Below, one piece after another: positions 19,391-27,621 of a DNA stretch of 64,000 bases; positions within the stretch are counted from its first letter, which is position 1, and each line of letters starts with the position of its first letter. The stretch is from positions 44,047 to 108,046 of the forward strand of contig NZ_PDUD01000045.1 of the NCBI RefSeq assembly GCF_002646595.1. The letters are read 5' to 3'. The DNA comes from Flavilitoribacter nigricans DSM 23189 = NBRC 102662. GTDB taxonomy: Bacteria > Bacteroidota > Bacteroidia > Chitinophagales > Saprospiraceae. Position numbers and translations under genes: made by a program. The notes under the pieces are model-generated. The model saw only the letters and a list, made by a program, of their open reading frames with translations, searched no databases and was not told the origin of the DNA.

Positions 19391-19475
19391 GGTTTCCCAA
19401 TTTTAACCGGTACTCATGCTAAGACCGGACGGTGAAAGAAATAAAGTGGCAGTTTTTCGACAACTAGCATCCAGA

Positions 19476-20030
19476 TTATTCCTCACCAAAGGCAGTAGGT
19501 TCTGCTTCGGAAAGTACCATCGGGATCTCTTCCCGAATAGCCTTCCGGTAAGCATAAGGCATATCCTCACTGTAATCGCGGCCGTATTTTTTCTGTGCCA
19601 ACTCGTTCCAAAGCTCGTTGTAGGCAGCTTTGAGTTCGTTGTATACAGACAGGTAGGTACCGTATTCCGTACCCCGGTCGTTTTTCAGTGAAATAATGGC
19701 TTTGGTGGGTTTCTCTGACAGATCCGGACGGTTGGTTGGGTTGGCGATGAACTCCTTCGCAAAGTCTTTCAACTCTTCCACGCGCATGGGTTCTCCCCGT
19801 ACCAGCAACTGATTCTGAGCGTTTACCAGTACTGCAAAAACATTACGTTCCTTCAGTTTGGTAATATCGGGCTCTTCCTCTGACCAGATCGGCAGTTTTA
19901 CCAGGATACCTTTATCTTCCACGATGGTAGTAGTTACCAAGAAGAAGATCAGCAACAGGAACGCGATATCTGCCATAGATCCGGCATTGATCTCATTGTT
20001 CATCCGATCCCTGGAACTCGTCTTAGCCAT
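19476..20030 (-). CDS. exbD: ExbD/TolR-family biopolymer transport protein (first copy)
   Basis: This is a 184-residue ExbD-type protein. The open frame extends further upstream, but the start at 20030 (MAKTSSRDRM) fits the family and avoids overlap with the preceding gene, leaving 7 bp between them. The membrane helix carries the conserved Asp in AGSMADIAFLLLIFFLVTTT. The periplasmic part is longer than in the second copy. Two different ExbD paralogues in one operon are common in Bacteroidota and probably form mixed dimers or serve different TonB proteins (inference). Confidence 0.9.
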   Translation of the reverse strand: MAKTSSRDRMNNEINAGSMADIAFLLLIFFLVTTTIVEDKGILVKLPIWSEEEPDITKLKERNVFAVLVNAQNQLLVRGEPMRVEELKDFAKEFIANPTNRPDLSEKPTKAIISLKNDRGTEYGTYLSVYNELKAAYNELWNELAQKKYGRDYSEDMPYAYRKAIREEIPMVLSEAEPTAFGEE

Positions 20031-20037
20031 AGTAATG

Positions 20038-20526
20038 TTATTTAAAGAAATTGATAATCTCGAATACGATGAATGATACGAACGCAACGGCGATCAACAC
20101 CAGTGCGGTAGTAATACCTCCTCCGATCATTTTCAGGGTTCCGTCAGTAATTTCGGATTCCTGAGAGATCTGAAACTTATTGATGGATTCCTGGATAGCA
20201 GGAGAAACATCAGTTGAAGTTGAGGAGTAGGCGATCACAAAAACAGCAATCAGTACGCCGAAGCCGATCAGGCCCTTAACCGAACCCTTCAGGTTGGAAA
20301 AGATCTGGAACAATCCAAAAAGAACCATGGCTACGGTAGCGATAGCAATCAGAACAACTGCCATTTGCAGGCCAAAGTTGAACATGCTGGTCGCATATTG
20401 CTCTTCTCTGGGCAAATCGGTGAAGCCGCTGGAGTTGGGAATAACCATTGCGAGGAAAACCACAACGATTAAAGCACCAAGACCAAAAGCTAACGCCTGC
20501 CCGTTCTTAACTAAAAAATTATACAT
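20038..20526 (-). CDS. Uncharacterised four-helix membrane protein in the ExbB/ExbD operon
   Basis: This 162-residue protein has four predicted transmembrane helices (about residues 11-30, 50-73, 82-102 and 134-158). I do not recognise a named domain. Its place between exbB (119 bp upstream) and exbD (7 bp downstream), all on one strand, suggests that it is a component or assembly factor of this energising complex. Similar small membrane proteins occur at this position in other Bacteroidota operons from my general knowledge, but no activity is known. Confidence 0.75.
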   Translation of the reverse strand: MYNFLVKNGQALAFGLGALIVVVFLAMVIPNSSGFTDLPREEQYATSMFNFGLQMAVVLIAIATVAMVLFGLFQIFSNLKGSVKGLIGFGVLIAVFVIAYSSTSTDVSPAIQESINKFQISQESEITDGTLKMIGGGITTALVLIAVAFVSFIVFEIINFFK

Positions 20527-20645
20527 AACGGCTTGGTTTTTTCAAAAACGCTCGCAGTAAGGAAAAGAGCAGCAATTCCGGACAATAATATACAATTATT
20601 TTCCGGAACTGCCATATATGTCTTTACCTCTAACTAAGCGTTCGA

Positions 20646-21383
20646 TTATCTGTTAAATACATTATTCTCGGCCAGAATGTCTACCAGTGCGATAGAAGCA
20701 TCTTCCATGCGGTTTACGATACCGTCAATCTTGTTAACGATATAGTTGTAGAAAATCTGGAGAATAATGGCCACAATAAGACCAAATACCGTTGTCAAAA
20801 GGGCTACTTTAATACCCCCGGCCACAACTGAAGGAGAAAGGTCACCCACAGCTTCGATCCGGTCGAAGGCCTGGATCATACCGATTACCGTACCCATGAA
20901 ACCCAACATCGGGGCAATGGCGATAAAGAGTGAAATCCATACGAGGCCGCGTTCCAGCAAGCCCATCTGAACGCTACCGTAAGATACGATGGCTTTTTCA
21001 ACTGCTTCAGGACCGTCTTTAGCGCTTTTCAGTCCTTCGTAAAGGATGCTGGCAGTAGGTCCGGGAGTTGAACGGGCAACTTCCATAGCGCCTTCTACGC
21101 TACCGTTTTTCAGCTCTTCATCGATACGAGCCAACAGTTTGTCAGTGTTCGTAGTTGCGATGTTAAGCGTAATGATGCGCTCAATACAAAAAGCAAGACC
21201 GAGGATCAGACAGACGAGTACGAAACTCATGAAGCGCCAGTCTCCGTCGATGAAATACTTTTTAAGTAATTGGAATCCACCACCATCTTCAGTGGCAGCA
21301 GCAGCGTCACCCTGTGCGTATAAAGCAGAAGTTGCGAATACCGCCAAGCCCAGTACGAGCAGCGTTACAAATAATTTTCGCAT
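20646..21383 (-). CDS. exbB: ExbB/TolQ/MotA-family proton channel protein
   Basis: This 245-residue MotA/TolQ/ExbB protein starts at 21383 (MRKLFVTLLVLGLAVFATSALYA, which resembles a cleavable signal peptide). The reading frame stays open further upstream only because it runs through the antisense of tRNA-Ser. Three helices are expected: about residues 48-70, 140-165 (LVWISLFIAIAPMLGFMGTVIGM, the family hallmark) and 180-210. The C-terminus is short. It is the first gene of the four-gene operon exbB-(membrane protein)-exbD-exbD. Confidence 0.92.
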   Translation of the reverse strand: MRKLFVTLLVLGLAVFATSALYAQGDAAAATEDGGGFQLLKKYFIDGDWRFMSFVLVCLILGLAFCIERIITLNIATTNTDKLLARIDEELKNGSVEGAMEVARSTPGPTASILYEGLKSAKDGPEAVEKAIVSYGSVQMGLLERGLVWISLFIAIAPMLGFMGTVIGMIQAFDRIEAVGDLSPSVVAGGIKVALLTTVFGLIVAIILQIFYNYIVNKIDGIVNRMEDASIALVDILAENNVFNR

Positions 21384-21443
21384 AGTCAGTAAGGTTTTAC
21401 GATTGTTTAGATTAAAGACCTCAGTGTAAATGAATAAAATTCG

Positions 21444-21531
21444 CGGAGAGAGAGGGATTCGAACCCTCGATACCCTTGTGGGGTATACACACTTTCCAGG
21501 CGTGCGCCTTCGACCACTCGGCCACCTCTCC
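21444..21531 (-). tRNA. tRNA-Ser (anticodon GGA)
   Basis: The minus strand begins GGAGAGGTGGCCGAGTGGTC and folds into a cloverleaf. The acceptor stem is 7 bp (GGAGAGG with TCTCTCC, one G-T pair). The anticodon loop CTGGAAA gives GGA. There is a long variable arm, and the T arm is GAGGG-TTCGAAT-CCCTC. The discriminator base is G, as usual for serine tRNAs. CCA is not encoded. The exbB start lies 61 bp downstream on the same strand. Confidence 0.95.
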
Positions 21532-21721
21532 ATACGTTCTTGTAATGAATGGCGATCATTACTCAGCAAAATTAATTATTATGCTGTCTCCAGCAACCCT
21601 GGACGTCACAAAAATTGCAAAAAGATGTTACAAATCAAAATTTTTTTAGGCTCATGCCGTTCCCGGACACAGTAAACAGGCCACCAGCACCGGATTGTCG
21701 TCAACATGCCATTTCCGTGTT

Positions 21722-22516
21722 TTAGTTGCTCAACACTTGGCGCTGTGGCTTTTGCGCAAAGATTTTCTCTGCATTAGCCGTAGTAACTTTCGCAATTTCC
21801 TCCAGAGAGATACTTTTTATCTCCGATAATTTTTCCGCTACAAAATATACGTAGGCACTCTCGTTTCGTTTCCCTCTTTTCGGTACGGGGGCCAGATAGG
21901 GCGCATCCGTTTCGAGTACGAGGTGCTTCAGGTCGATATCGGCAATGGTTTTATCCAGACCGGCGTTCTTGAAGGTCAGCACGCCGCCGATCCCCAGGTG
22001 GAAACCCAGGTCGATCGCACGCTGTGCCTGCCCGGCATCGCCGGTAAAGCAGTGAAAGATCCCGCGCAGCCGCTCGTCCTCAATGGTTTCCAGTATGGCC
22101 AGGATCTCTTCCGTTGATTCCCGGGCGTGAATAACGATGGGCACATCGAACTCCAGCGCCCAGTCGATCTGGGTCTTAAAAGCTTTCTCCTGGATCGGCA
22201 GGGTACTTTTGTCCCAGTACAGATCGATGCCGATCTCCCCGATCGCACAGAAGGATCGTTTATCCAGCCACGACCGGACGATCGCCAGTTCTTCCTCGTA
22301 GTTTTCCTGTACCGAACAGGGGTGCAGCCCCATCATCGCAAAACAGCGGTTCGGATAAGTGCTTTCCAGCTCCAGCATGCCCTCGATCGAGCTGCTGTCG
22401 ATATTCGGCAGGTAAAATTGCTCTACTCCCTGTGCGACGGCTCTCTCGATCATCTCGGACCGGTCGCTCTCAAATTTTTTCGAATACAGGTGCGCGTGCG
22501 TATCTATCAGTTTCAT
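21722..22516 (-). CDS. tatD: TatD-family metal-dependent DNase
   Basis: This is a 264-residue TatD hydrolase. The start at 22516 gives MKLIDTHAHLYS with the first metal-binding pair His7/His9. Further family motifs are AMMGLHPCSV, IGEIGIDLYWDK, PIVIHARES, GIFHCFTGD and LVLETDAPYLAP. TatD proteins are 3'-5' exonucleases of the amidohydrolase superfamily, linked to DNA repair and fragmentation. It is a single gene, divergent from the RNase H gene. The 21532-21721 stretch between it and the tRNA holds no gene. Confidence 0.93.
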   Translation of the reverse strand: MKLIDTHAHLYSKKFESDRSEMIERAVAQGVEQFYLPNIDSSSIEGMLELESTYPNRCFAMMGLHPCSVQENYEEELAIVRSWLDKRSFCAIGEIGIDLYWDKSTLPIQEKAFKTQIDWALEFDVPIVIHARESTEEILAILETIEDERLRGIFHCFTGDAGQAQRAIDLGFHLGIGGVLTFKNAGLDKTIADIDLKHLVLETDAPYLAPVPKRGKRNESAYVYFVAEKLSEIKSISLEEIAKVTTANAEKIFAQKPQRQVLSN

Positions 22517-22686
22517 CTCATTTTTCCTTTGCCACAAAAGTATAGATTAAATTTCAGATCGTTTTGGTGTACGAACACATTGATTTGATCGTTCGATGAT
22601 CCAATCATCTGATTATTTGTAATATTGCATTTTGGGTTTCTGGAAAATAGAATCACCCTATTACCGCATCATCAGATCATCAACGA

Positions 22687-23322
22687 ATGACAGGAAAGAA
22701 AAAATACTATGTAGTCTGGCAGGGCAATCAACCGGGTATTTACGAGAGCTGGACGGAGTGCCAACTACAGATCAAGGGATTTCCCAACGCAAAATATAAA
22801 GCCTTTAAAACCAAAGAGGAAGCCGAACAGGCTTATCGTTCGGGTTATACCTTTACGCCCAAGGCCGCATCTGCGGGTACCAAAAAACCCACCAGTGTGC
22901 CGGATTCGGCCCGCAAGGATATCGTCTGGGACAGTATCGCCGTGGATGCCGCCTGCAGTGGTAATCCGGGGGTGATGGAATACCAGGGAGTGGACACCAA
23001 ATCCGGCATGCAGATCTTCCATCAGAAGTTTGCCCTGGGCACCAACAACATCGGAGAGTTCCTTGCCATCGTACACGCGCTGGCCATGTTCCAGAAACAG
23101 GGCAAAAATACGCCTATATATACGGACTCCAGGATCGCCATGGGCTGGGTGAAACGGAAAAAGGCCAAAACCACCCTGAAGCACTCCCCGAAAACGGCCC
23201 GCCTGCACGAACTCATCCAGCGGGCGGAGACCTGGCTGAAAAACAATACCTACAAAAATCCGATCCTGAAGTGGGAAACGGAAAGCTGGGGCGAGATCCC
23301 GGCGGATTTCGGACGGAAATAA
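22687..23322 (+). CDS. rnhA: Ribonuclease H with viroplasmin-like N-terminal domain
   Basis: This is a 211-residue RNase H. Residues 4-50 form the caulimovirus viroplasmin-like domain (KYYVVWQGNQPGIYESW), which binds RNA-DNA hybrids. A linker follows, then a catalytic domain from about 78 to 211. The acidic site is visible: Asp87 (SIAVDAACSGNPG), Glu124 (NNIGEFLAIV), Asp147 (IYTDSRIAMGW), and probably Asp207 in the C-terminal GEIPADFGRK. The enzyme removes RNA from RNA-DNA hybrids. Upstream (22590-22680) lies an ATCATCTGAT-like degenerate stretch of unknown meaning. Confidence 0.93.
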   Translation: MTGKKKYYVVWQGNQPGIYESWTECQLQIKGFPNAKYKAFKTKEEAEQAYRSGYTFTPKAASAGTKKPTSVPDSARKDIVWDSIAVDAACSGNPGVMEYQGVDTKSGMQIFHQKFALGTNNIGEFLAIVHALAMFQKQGKNTPIYTDSRIAMGWVKRKKAKTTLKHSPKTARLHELIQRAETWLKNNTYKNPILKWETESWGEIPADFGRK

Positions 23323-23426
23323 ACGGAATAGAGACAAAGATCACCGTGCAGCATCCGGACAGGTGAAAAAAATTACCAAAGTTCTCCGTTGGGTCGCCTA
23401 ACTTTCTGGAAACAAATTCCAGAGCT

Positions 23427-23966
23427 ATGCGAATATTTACCCTAAGCCTCCTTTGCCTGCTGCTGAGCATCCGGGGGCAGAGCTTCCCGGTACACAGCGT
23501 CACGCCCGATGCAGCAACAACTTCCACCATCAGTCTGGAAGACATTCGGGACCTGAAAAACAAGGAACTCGGTAAAAAACTGGGCCGCCGCCTGTCCCTG
23601 CGGGAATCTCTCACTTTTTCCCTGATCCGGGGAAAACTCAAACGAGCCGCCAAAAAGGCGAAAAAGCACGGGAAAGGAATGCAGGAAACGACGGTCGCTG
23701 ACGTCGGTATGTATTCTTTCTTCGGTGGGGCCCTGGCGGCGGGCATAGCCAGTGCGATCAGCGCTCCGGCTTTACTTTACGTCGCTCTGCTGGGGTGTCT
23801 GCTCGCCGTTATCCTCGGAGCGATCGGCATGAAAAAATTCAAGGCGAACAATCCCGATAAATATCGCATCGCCAAGACCGCTTTCTGGCTGGGACTCAGC
23901 ACGATGCTGGTCGCGATCCTGGGTCTGATGCTAATTTCCATCATCTTCTCCAATCTGTTTAACTGA
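23427..23966 (+). CDS. Small secreted/membrane protein of unknown function
   Basis: This 179-residue protein has a signal peptide (about residues 1-18) and a strongly basic middle (about 45-90, LGKKLGRRLSLRESLTFSL then KRAAKKAKKHGKG). Three hydrophobic helices follow (about 96-115, 117-133 and 150-175). I do not recognise the family. Comparable small proteins are frequent in Bacteroidota. It is a single gene, and the palindrome cluster and the insertion sequence follow it. Confidence 0.65.
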   Translation: MRIFTLSLLCLLLSIRGQSFPVHSVTPDAATTSTISLEDIRDLKNKELGKKLGRRLSLRESLTFSLIRGKLKRAAKKAKKHGKGMQETTVADVGMYSFFGGALAAGIASAISAPALLYVALLGCLLAVILGAIGMKKFKANNPDKYRIAKTAFWLGLSTMLVAILGLMLISIIFSNLFN

Positions 23967-24063
23967 GCCGAGCCGGCACAACTAGTCACGGATGGTCTTG
24001 CGCGAAGCTTGACCGCCGTTGGTGACGATACCGGGCATTTCTCATGGGAATCAGGAGTTAAAA

Positions 24064-24216
24064 GTCCCGTAGGGACGAGATATAGGTAGCCCGTCTAAAT
24101 AATTCGGGAGATTCAGCGTGCCGTAGGTACGCAATATGGTTTTACATGGCGTACCTACGGCACGCTAAACCGGGAAATGGTCATTTTGCTACCTACATTT
24201 TGTGCCTAAAGGCACA
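24064..24216. repeat. Cluster of three related palindromic elements
   Basis: Three short palindromes lie within 153 bp: GTCCC-GTA-GGGAC (24064-24076), an 18-bp-arm hairpin AGCGTGCCGTAGGTACGC/complement (24115-24132 with 24149-24166), and TGTGCCT-AA-AGGCACA (24201-24216). On their respective strands the first and third are each followed within about 8 bp by TAGGTAGC. The common design suggests one family of dispersed intergenic repeats. I recall similar elements in other Bacteroidota genomes but know no function. The 23967-24296 gap has no gene. Confidence 0.7.
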
Positions 24217-24296
24217 TTAATTCCCAGTTTAATTCCTGATTGGCATTTCTCTCCTTTGGGATATACTGCTCTCTGTGTTTTTGGCCTGGATCTAAC

Positions 24297-25740
24297 CTGG
24301 ACTTTAGGTTTTTGAAAAATTAGAGAGAACTCCCCAGGGTGCGTAAATTTGAAGTAACCACACTTTAAATTTATGATCACACTACCCGAAGAGTTCTCCC
24401 AACAAATATCGGCATTTGCCGGGCTATTTAGCAAAAAGGTCTTTGAACATGCGAAGGTTTTAATTACCGGTTGCTTATTGGTAGTAGGCCGCCGAACAGT
24501 TTGCAGTGCTTTACGAGCAGTTGGCCTAAGTCAGTACAAGCGCTTTGATAAATATCACTCGGTATTGAGCAAAGCCAAATGGTCTTGTTATCGAGCCGCC
24601 CGGATTTTACTGCTACTGTTAGTGGATCACTTTTCACCGGCCGCATCATACTTGGTCTTTGGCATCGATGAAACGATCGAAAGACGCCGAGGAGCCAAGA
24701 TCAAAGCCAAGGGAATCTACCGAGATCCGGTTCGATCCAGTAAGTCACATTTTGTTAAATGTAGCGGCTTGCGTTGGATCAGCTTGATGTTGCTTACCCC
24801 CATTAGTTGGGCCGATCGGGTCTGGGCCTTACCTTTTCTAACGGTTTTGGCTCCTTCCGAGCGTTACCACCAACAGCGGGGAAAGGCTCACAAAAAGATC
24901 ACCGATTGGGCTCGACAAATGATGCTACAACTGAGCCGTTGGCTGCCTAATCGACTGATTATCATCGTGGCAGATTCCAGCTACTCAGCTATTGACCTGC
25001 TGGATAGTGTACGCCGGCACGTTTGTATGATCACTCGTCTGCGATTAGATGCAGCCCTTTATGACTTTGTACCTCCAAGACCTGCGGGGCAGGTAGGCCG
25101 CAAACGAAAAAAGGGGGAGCGACAACCAACCTTGCTGCAACGACTCGACGATCCCGAGACGAAGTGGACAGAGATGGTTATCCCAAAATGGTACAACCAT
25201 GGTGCCAGATCAATGTGTATAGCAAGTGGAACTGCCATCTGGTATCATTCCGGAATGCCTCCGGCGCCTATTCGCTGGGTACTTACTAAGGACCCAGGTG
25301 GGAATATCGATCCGGCAGCCCTGCTGTCAACCAATCTAGACTTAGATTCGGCTCAGATTATCGACTTCTTTATTCGAAGATGGACCGTCGAGGTTACCTT
25401 TGAAGAAGTCAGAGCACATCTGGGAGTAGAAACCCAACGTCAATGGTCGGACCTGGCTATCGCTAGATCTACACCAATTTTGATGGCTATGTTCACCCTC
25501 ATTACCCTCTGGGCAGATCATTTACAAAAGCAAAACCGACTAGTCATAAAACCTTGTGCATGGTATCAAAAATCACGCCCGACTTTTTCGGACGCTATCG
25601 CCTCGGTCAGATACCGAGTTTGGCGAAATCAGCATTTTTGCACATCCATTTTTCAGGCGGATATGCAAAAATTAAATCCGCCCTGGGCTGAGCATTTGAT
25701 TTATATGCTGACCAGGGCCGCTTAAAAACCTAAAGTCCAG
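24297..25740 (+). mobile_element. Complete insertion sequence, 1444 bp, with terminal inverted repeats and target duplication
   Basis: The ends are a perfect 17-bp inverted repeat: CTGGACTTTAGGTTTTT (24297-24313) and its complement (25724-25740). A 5-bp direct repeat CTAAC flanks it (24292-24296 and 25741-25745), as expected for a target-site duplication. One transposase gene fills the element. Intact ends, intact duplication and an intact gene suggest recent insertion. It landed against the stop codon of the neighbouring minus-strand gene without changing that protein, because the stop lies in the duplicated site. Confidence 0.93.
24373..25725 (+). CDS. DDE transposase (IS4/IS701-like superfamily)
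   Basis: This is a 450-residue transposase with a probable RNase-H-fold catalytic triad: Asp99 (VFGIDETIERRRG), Asp201 (IIIVADSSY) and Glu340 (RRWTVEVTFEEV). The phrases GIYRDPVRSSKSH and LGVETQRQWSD resemble the DDE_5/IS701 group, but I do not assign a formal IS family. The frame is uninterrupted and the stop lies inside the right terminal repeat. The ATG at 24373 lies 59 bp inside the left inverted repeat. Confidence 0.9.
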   Translation: MITLPEEFSQQISAFAGLFSKKVFEHAKVLITGCLLVVGRRTVCSALRAVGLSQYKRFDKYHSVLSKAKWSCYRAARILLLLLVDHFSPAASYLVFGIDETIERRRGAKIKAKGIYRDPVRSSKSHFVKCSGLRWISLMLLTPISWADRVWALPFLTVLAPSERYHQQRGKAHKKITDWARQMMLQLSRWLPNRLIIIVADSSYSAIDLLDSVRRHVCMITRLRLDAALYDFVPPRPAGQVGRKRKKGERQPTLLQRLDDPETKWTEMVIPKWYNHGARSMCIASGTAIWYHSGMPPAPIRWVLTKDPGGNIDPAALLSTNLDLDSAQIIDFFIRRWTVEVTFEEVRAHLGVETQRQWSDLAIARSTPILMAMFTLITLWADHLQKQNRLVIKPCAWYQKSRPTFSDAIASVRYRVWRNQHFCTSIFQADMQKLNPPWAEHLIYMLTRAA

Positions 25741-26034
25741 CTAACAAATGATCATATAATTGCCCAGACCCAAAAAAACATTGGCGGCGATACATAAGCC
25801 GGCGAGTACCCACCTTTTTTTCCAGATCAATTTTCGCAGGAAAAAGTAGACCAAAAAACTGGCGGTGATCAGGAAAAGCGTAATAGCTATTCCAAGTGCA
25901 TGAAAGCGGCAGAAATTACCGAGGGTCCCGTCGATATACAGTACCAGATGGAGGATCATGGATACGCCCAACCATCCCAGATAGGGATCTTTCGATTCCG
26001 GGATAGGATCATCTGCGTCCAGTATATCTTTCAT
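25741..26034 (-). CDS. Small membrane protein, unknown function
   Basis: This 97-residue protein has three hydrophobic helices (about residues 21-37, 45-66 and 75-95) after an acidic N-terminus (DILDADDPIPESKDP). I do not recognise the family. Its TAG stop (25741-25743) lies within the CTAAC target duplication of the adjacent insertion sequence. The reading frame was therefore the same length before the insertion, but any downstream terminator or cotranscribed gene on this strand is now displaced by 1.4 kb. Confidence 0.6.
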   Translation of the reverse strand: MKDILDADDPIPESKDPYLGWLGVSMILHLVLYIDGTLGNFCRFHALGIAITLFLITASFLVYFFLRKLIWKKRWVLAGLCIAANVFLGLGNYMIIC

Positions 26035-26063
26035 TTATCGGATCTTGAGCCGTTCCCGCAACG

Positions 26064-27242
26064 CTAAGCCAACTTTTCCACCTTGGTCTCGGTGGTCAGT
26101 TGCAGGTCGGCGTCCAGATTAAGCAAATTCAGGCCGGGCTTTTTGCCGGCTTCGATACTTCCCAGGCTATCCGCAAAACCCAGCGCTTCGGCCCCGTTCA
26201 GGGTGGCCCAGCGGATAAGGGTCTCGAAGGGCACATAGGACTGGTAGCGGGCAATGGTCTTCATCTCTTCGAGTACGGATAATTGCCAGTTGGACGTAAG
26301 GCTATCGGTGCCGATGGTCATCCGGGCGTTGTTGTCGAGGAAGGACTGGTAGTTCGGCAGGCGGTTCTCGATGTAAAGATTGGCATTGGCGCAGGTGGCC
26401 CAGTATAATTTATCGCTCCAGTCGTGAGCGGCCCGGATATCTTCCGGCCGAGTCATCGTATTGTGTACAAAGAGCGTACGGCTGTTCGGATCCATATTTT
26501 CCAGCGCGTAGTGGATGGCCGTCTTACCCGTTGCCGAAAACTCGGTGAGGGGAATATTGAATGTACGGTAAAACTCTTTGAAACCACCCGTTTTCGTCAG
26601 GAATAGCTCGTCTTCGTGCGGCGTTTCCTGATTGTGGATACTCACGGTGATATTCTTCCCCTTATTGAGCTCCCGGATCATCCGAAACAACTTTTGGGAA
26701 ACCGTATAGGGCGCGTGGGGAACATAGCTCTTCACATTACCACCACCGGTACTCTGCCCCGCAAATACCGGCTCGTACTGCTCGTGGGTGGTCTGAGCGG
26801 CCCCGTCCTGCAGGAAGTCAAACATTTCCACAAAGGTGTGGTAGCGGATCTCGCTCTTTTCCTTACGCCCGGCGGTATCCAGTTTATTGGAAATGTCCCC
26901 TACCGCCACGATCCCCTGATCGTACATGTACTGATCCGCCTGATCGATCGCATCGAGGATCTGATCCTGGGGAAAATCCCGGAAAGCAACTACTTTTTGC
27001 AGGAATGGCAACAGGCCGGTACCCGTATCGACCAATCCTTTCATATGGGATAGTTCCAGGTGGCAATGGGTATTGACAAAACCCGGAACGATGATGCCTT
27101 CGTAATTCTCCACACTACCCGGATCGTGCTGCTCCATCTGATCGACGGATAAAATGGTACCGTCGTCTTCTAAAACGATTACTCCGTTAACGATCGGGGC
27201 TCCGGAAACGGGAAAGATGAGATCAGCCGATATTTTTCGCAT
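26064..27242 (-). CDS. Amidohydrolase, cytosine/aminofutalosine-deaminase-like
   Basis: This 392-residue metal-dependent hydrolase belongs to the chlorohydrolase/deaminase branch. Metal ligands are His59 and His61 in [16 protein letters not shown], with later ligands in [12 protein letters not shown] and the catalytic Asp in [11 protein letters not shown]. The start at 27242 is the ATG of [10 protein letters not shown]; it is preceded by AGGAAAAAG, a fair ribosome binding site. Relatives in Bacteroidota are often annotated as aminodeoxyfutalosine deaminase (menaquinone synthesis), but I see no menaquinone genes nearby, so the substrate stays open. It sits 29 bp upstream of the small membrane protein on the same strand. 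Confidence 0.85.
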   Translation of the reverse strand: MRKISADLIFPVSGAPIVNGVIVLEDDGTILSVDQMEQHDPGSVENYEGIIVPGFVNTHCHLELSHMKGLVDTGTGLLPFLQKVVAFRDFPQDQILDAIDQADQYMYDQGIVAVGDISNKLDTAGRKEKSEIRYHTFVEMFDFLQDGAAQTTHEQYEPVFAGQSTGGGNVKSYVPHAPYTVSQKLFRMIRELNKGKNITVSIHNQETPHEDELFLTKTGGFKEFYRTFNIPLTEFSATGKTAIHYALENMDPNSRTLFVHNTMTRPEDIRAAHDWSDKLYWATCANANLYIENRLPNYQSFLDNNARMTIGTDSLTSNWQLSVLEEMKTIARYQSYVPFETLIRWATLNGAEALGFADSLGSIEAGKKPGLNLLNLDADLQLTTETKVEKLA

Positions 27243-27353
27243 GGATGCTTTTTCCTGCAAGTATAGGGAATTCTGGAAATTTCCGGCCTAGATGGGATGG
27301 GTTTTAGAGTTGATGGGGGTAGGCAGGTGATAATTATTATACTGACGTAAAAT

Positions 27354-27467
27354 TGGTTTGGGAAATCCAAACCAGTTTAAGTACAGCATATCCTGACGCG
27401 AAGTGTTTTGAAAAAATTCCAAACCACTTCGCATCATGTATAGCGGACACCGACCGGAGGTCGGTGT
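27354..27467. repeat. Three intergenic palindromes, two of them related
   Basis: TGGTTTGG/CCAAACCA lies at 27354-27361 and 27367-27374. A longer imperfect hairpin has outer arms GCGAAGTG/CACTTCGC (27398-27405 and 27425-27432), whose inner part again contains TTCCAAACCA. ACACCGACC-GGA-GGTCGGTGT lies at 27447-27467. The first two share the GGTTTGG core, which suggests two copies of one palindrome family. No gene lies in 27243-27618. Confidence 0.6.
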
Positions 27468-27473
27468 TACAAG

Positions 27474-27506
27474 CAAAACGGCCAGGAAACTAATTCCCCG
27501 GCCGTC
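27474..27506 (-). terminator. Possible terminator of the DUF2911 gene
   Basis: On the minus strand, ACGGCC (27505-27500) pairs with GGCCGT (27483-27478), with further partial pairing inside, and TTTT follows. It lies about 110 bp after the DUF2911 stop codon. The stem is short and imperfect. Confidence 0.4.
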
Positions 27507-27544
27507 GCAAAAACGGTGATTTCTTACAAGAACTGTTTTTAATT

Positions 27545-27621
27545 GTCAGGTGTCAGGTTGTTAGGGGTCAGGTGTCAGATTATCAGGTGTCAGATTTTAG
27601 GGGTCAGATTTTCGGGGGTCA
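27545..27621. repeat. Degenerate GGTGTCAG/GGGGTCAG tandem array
   Basis: At least seven copies of GTCAG preceded by GGT or GGG occur at irregular 8-18 bp spacing. The array runs into the stop codon of the DUF2911 gene: the TGA (complement of 27619-27621) is itself part of a GGGGTCAGG unit. It appears to be a degenerate minisatellite. Confidence 0.65.

Noticed and set aside
21384..21569. Upstream extension of exbB
   Set aside because: The extension translates the tRNA-Ser sequence. The ATG at 21383 gives a normal ExbB N-terminus.
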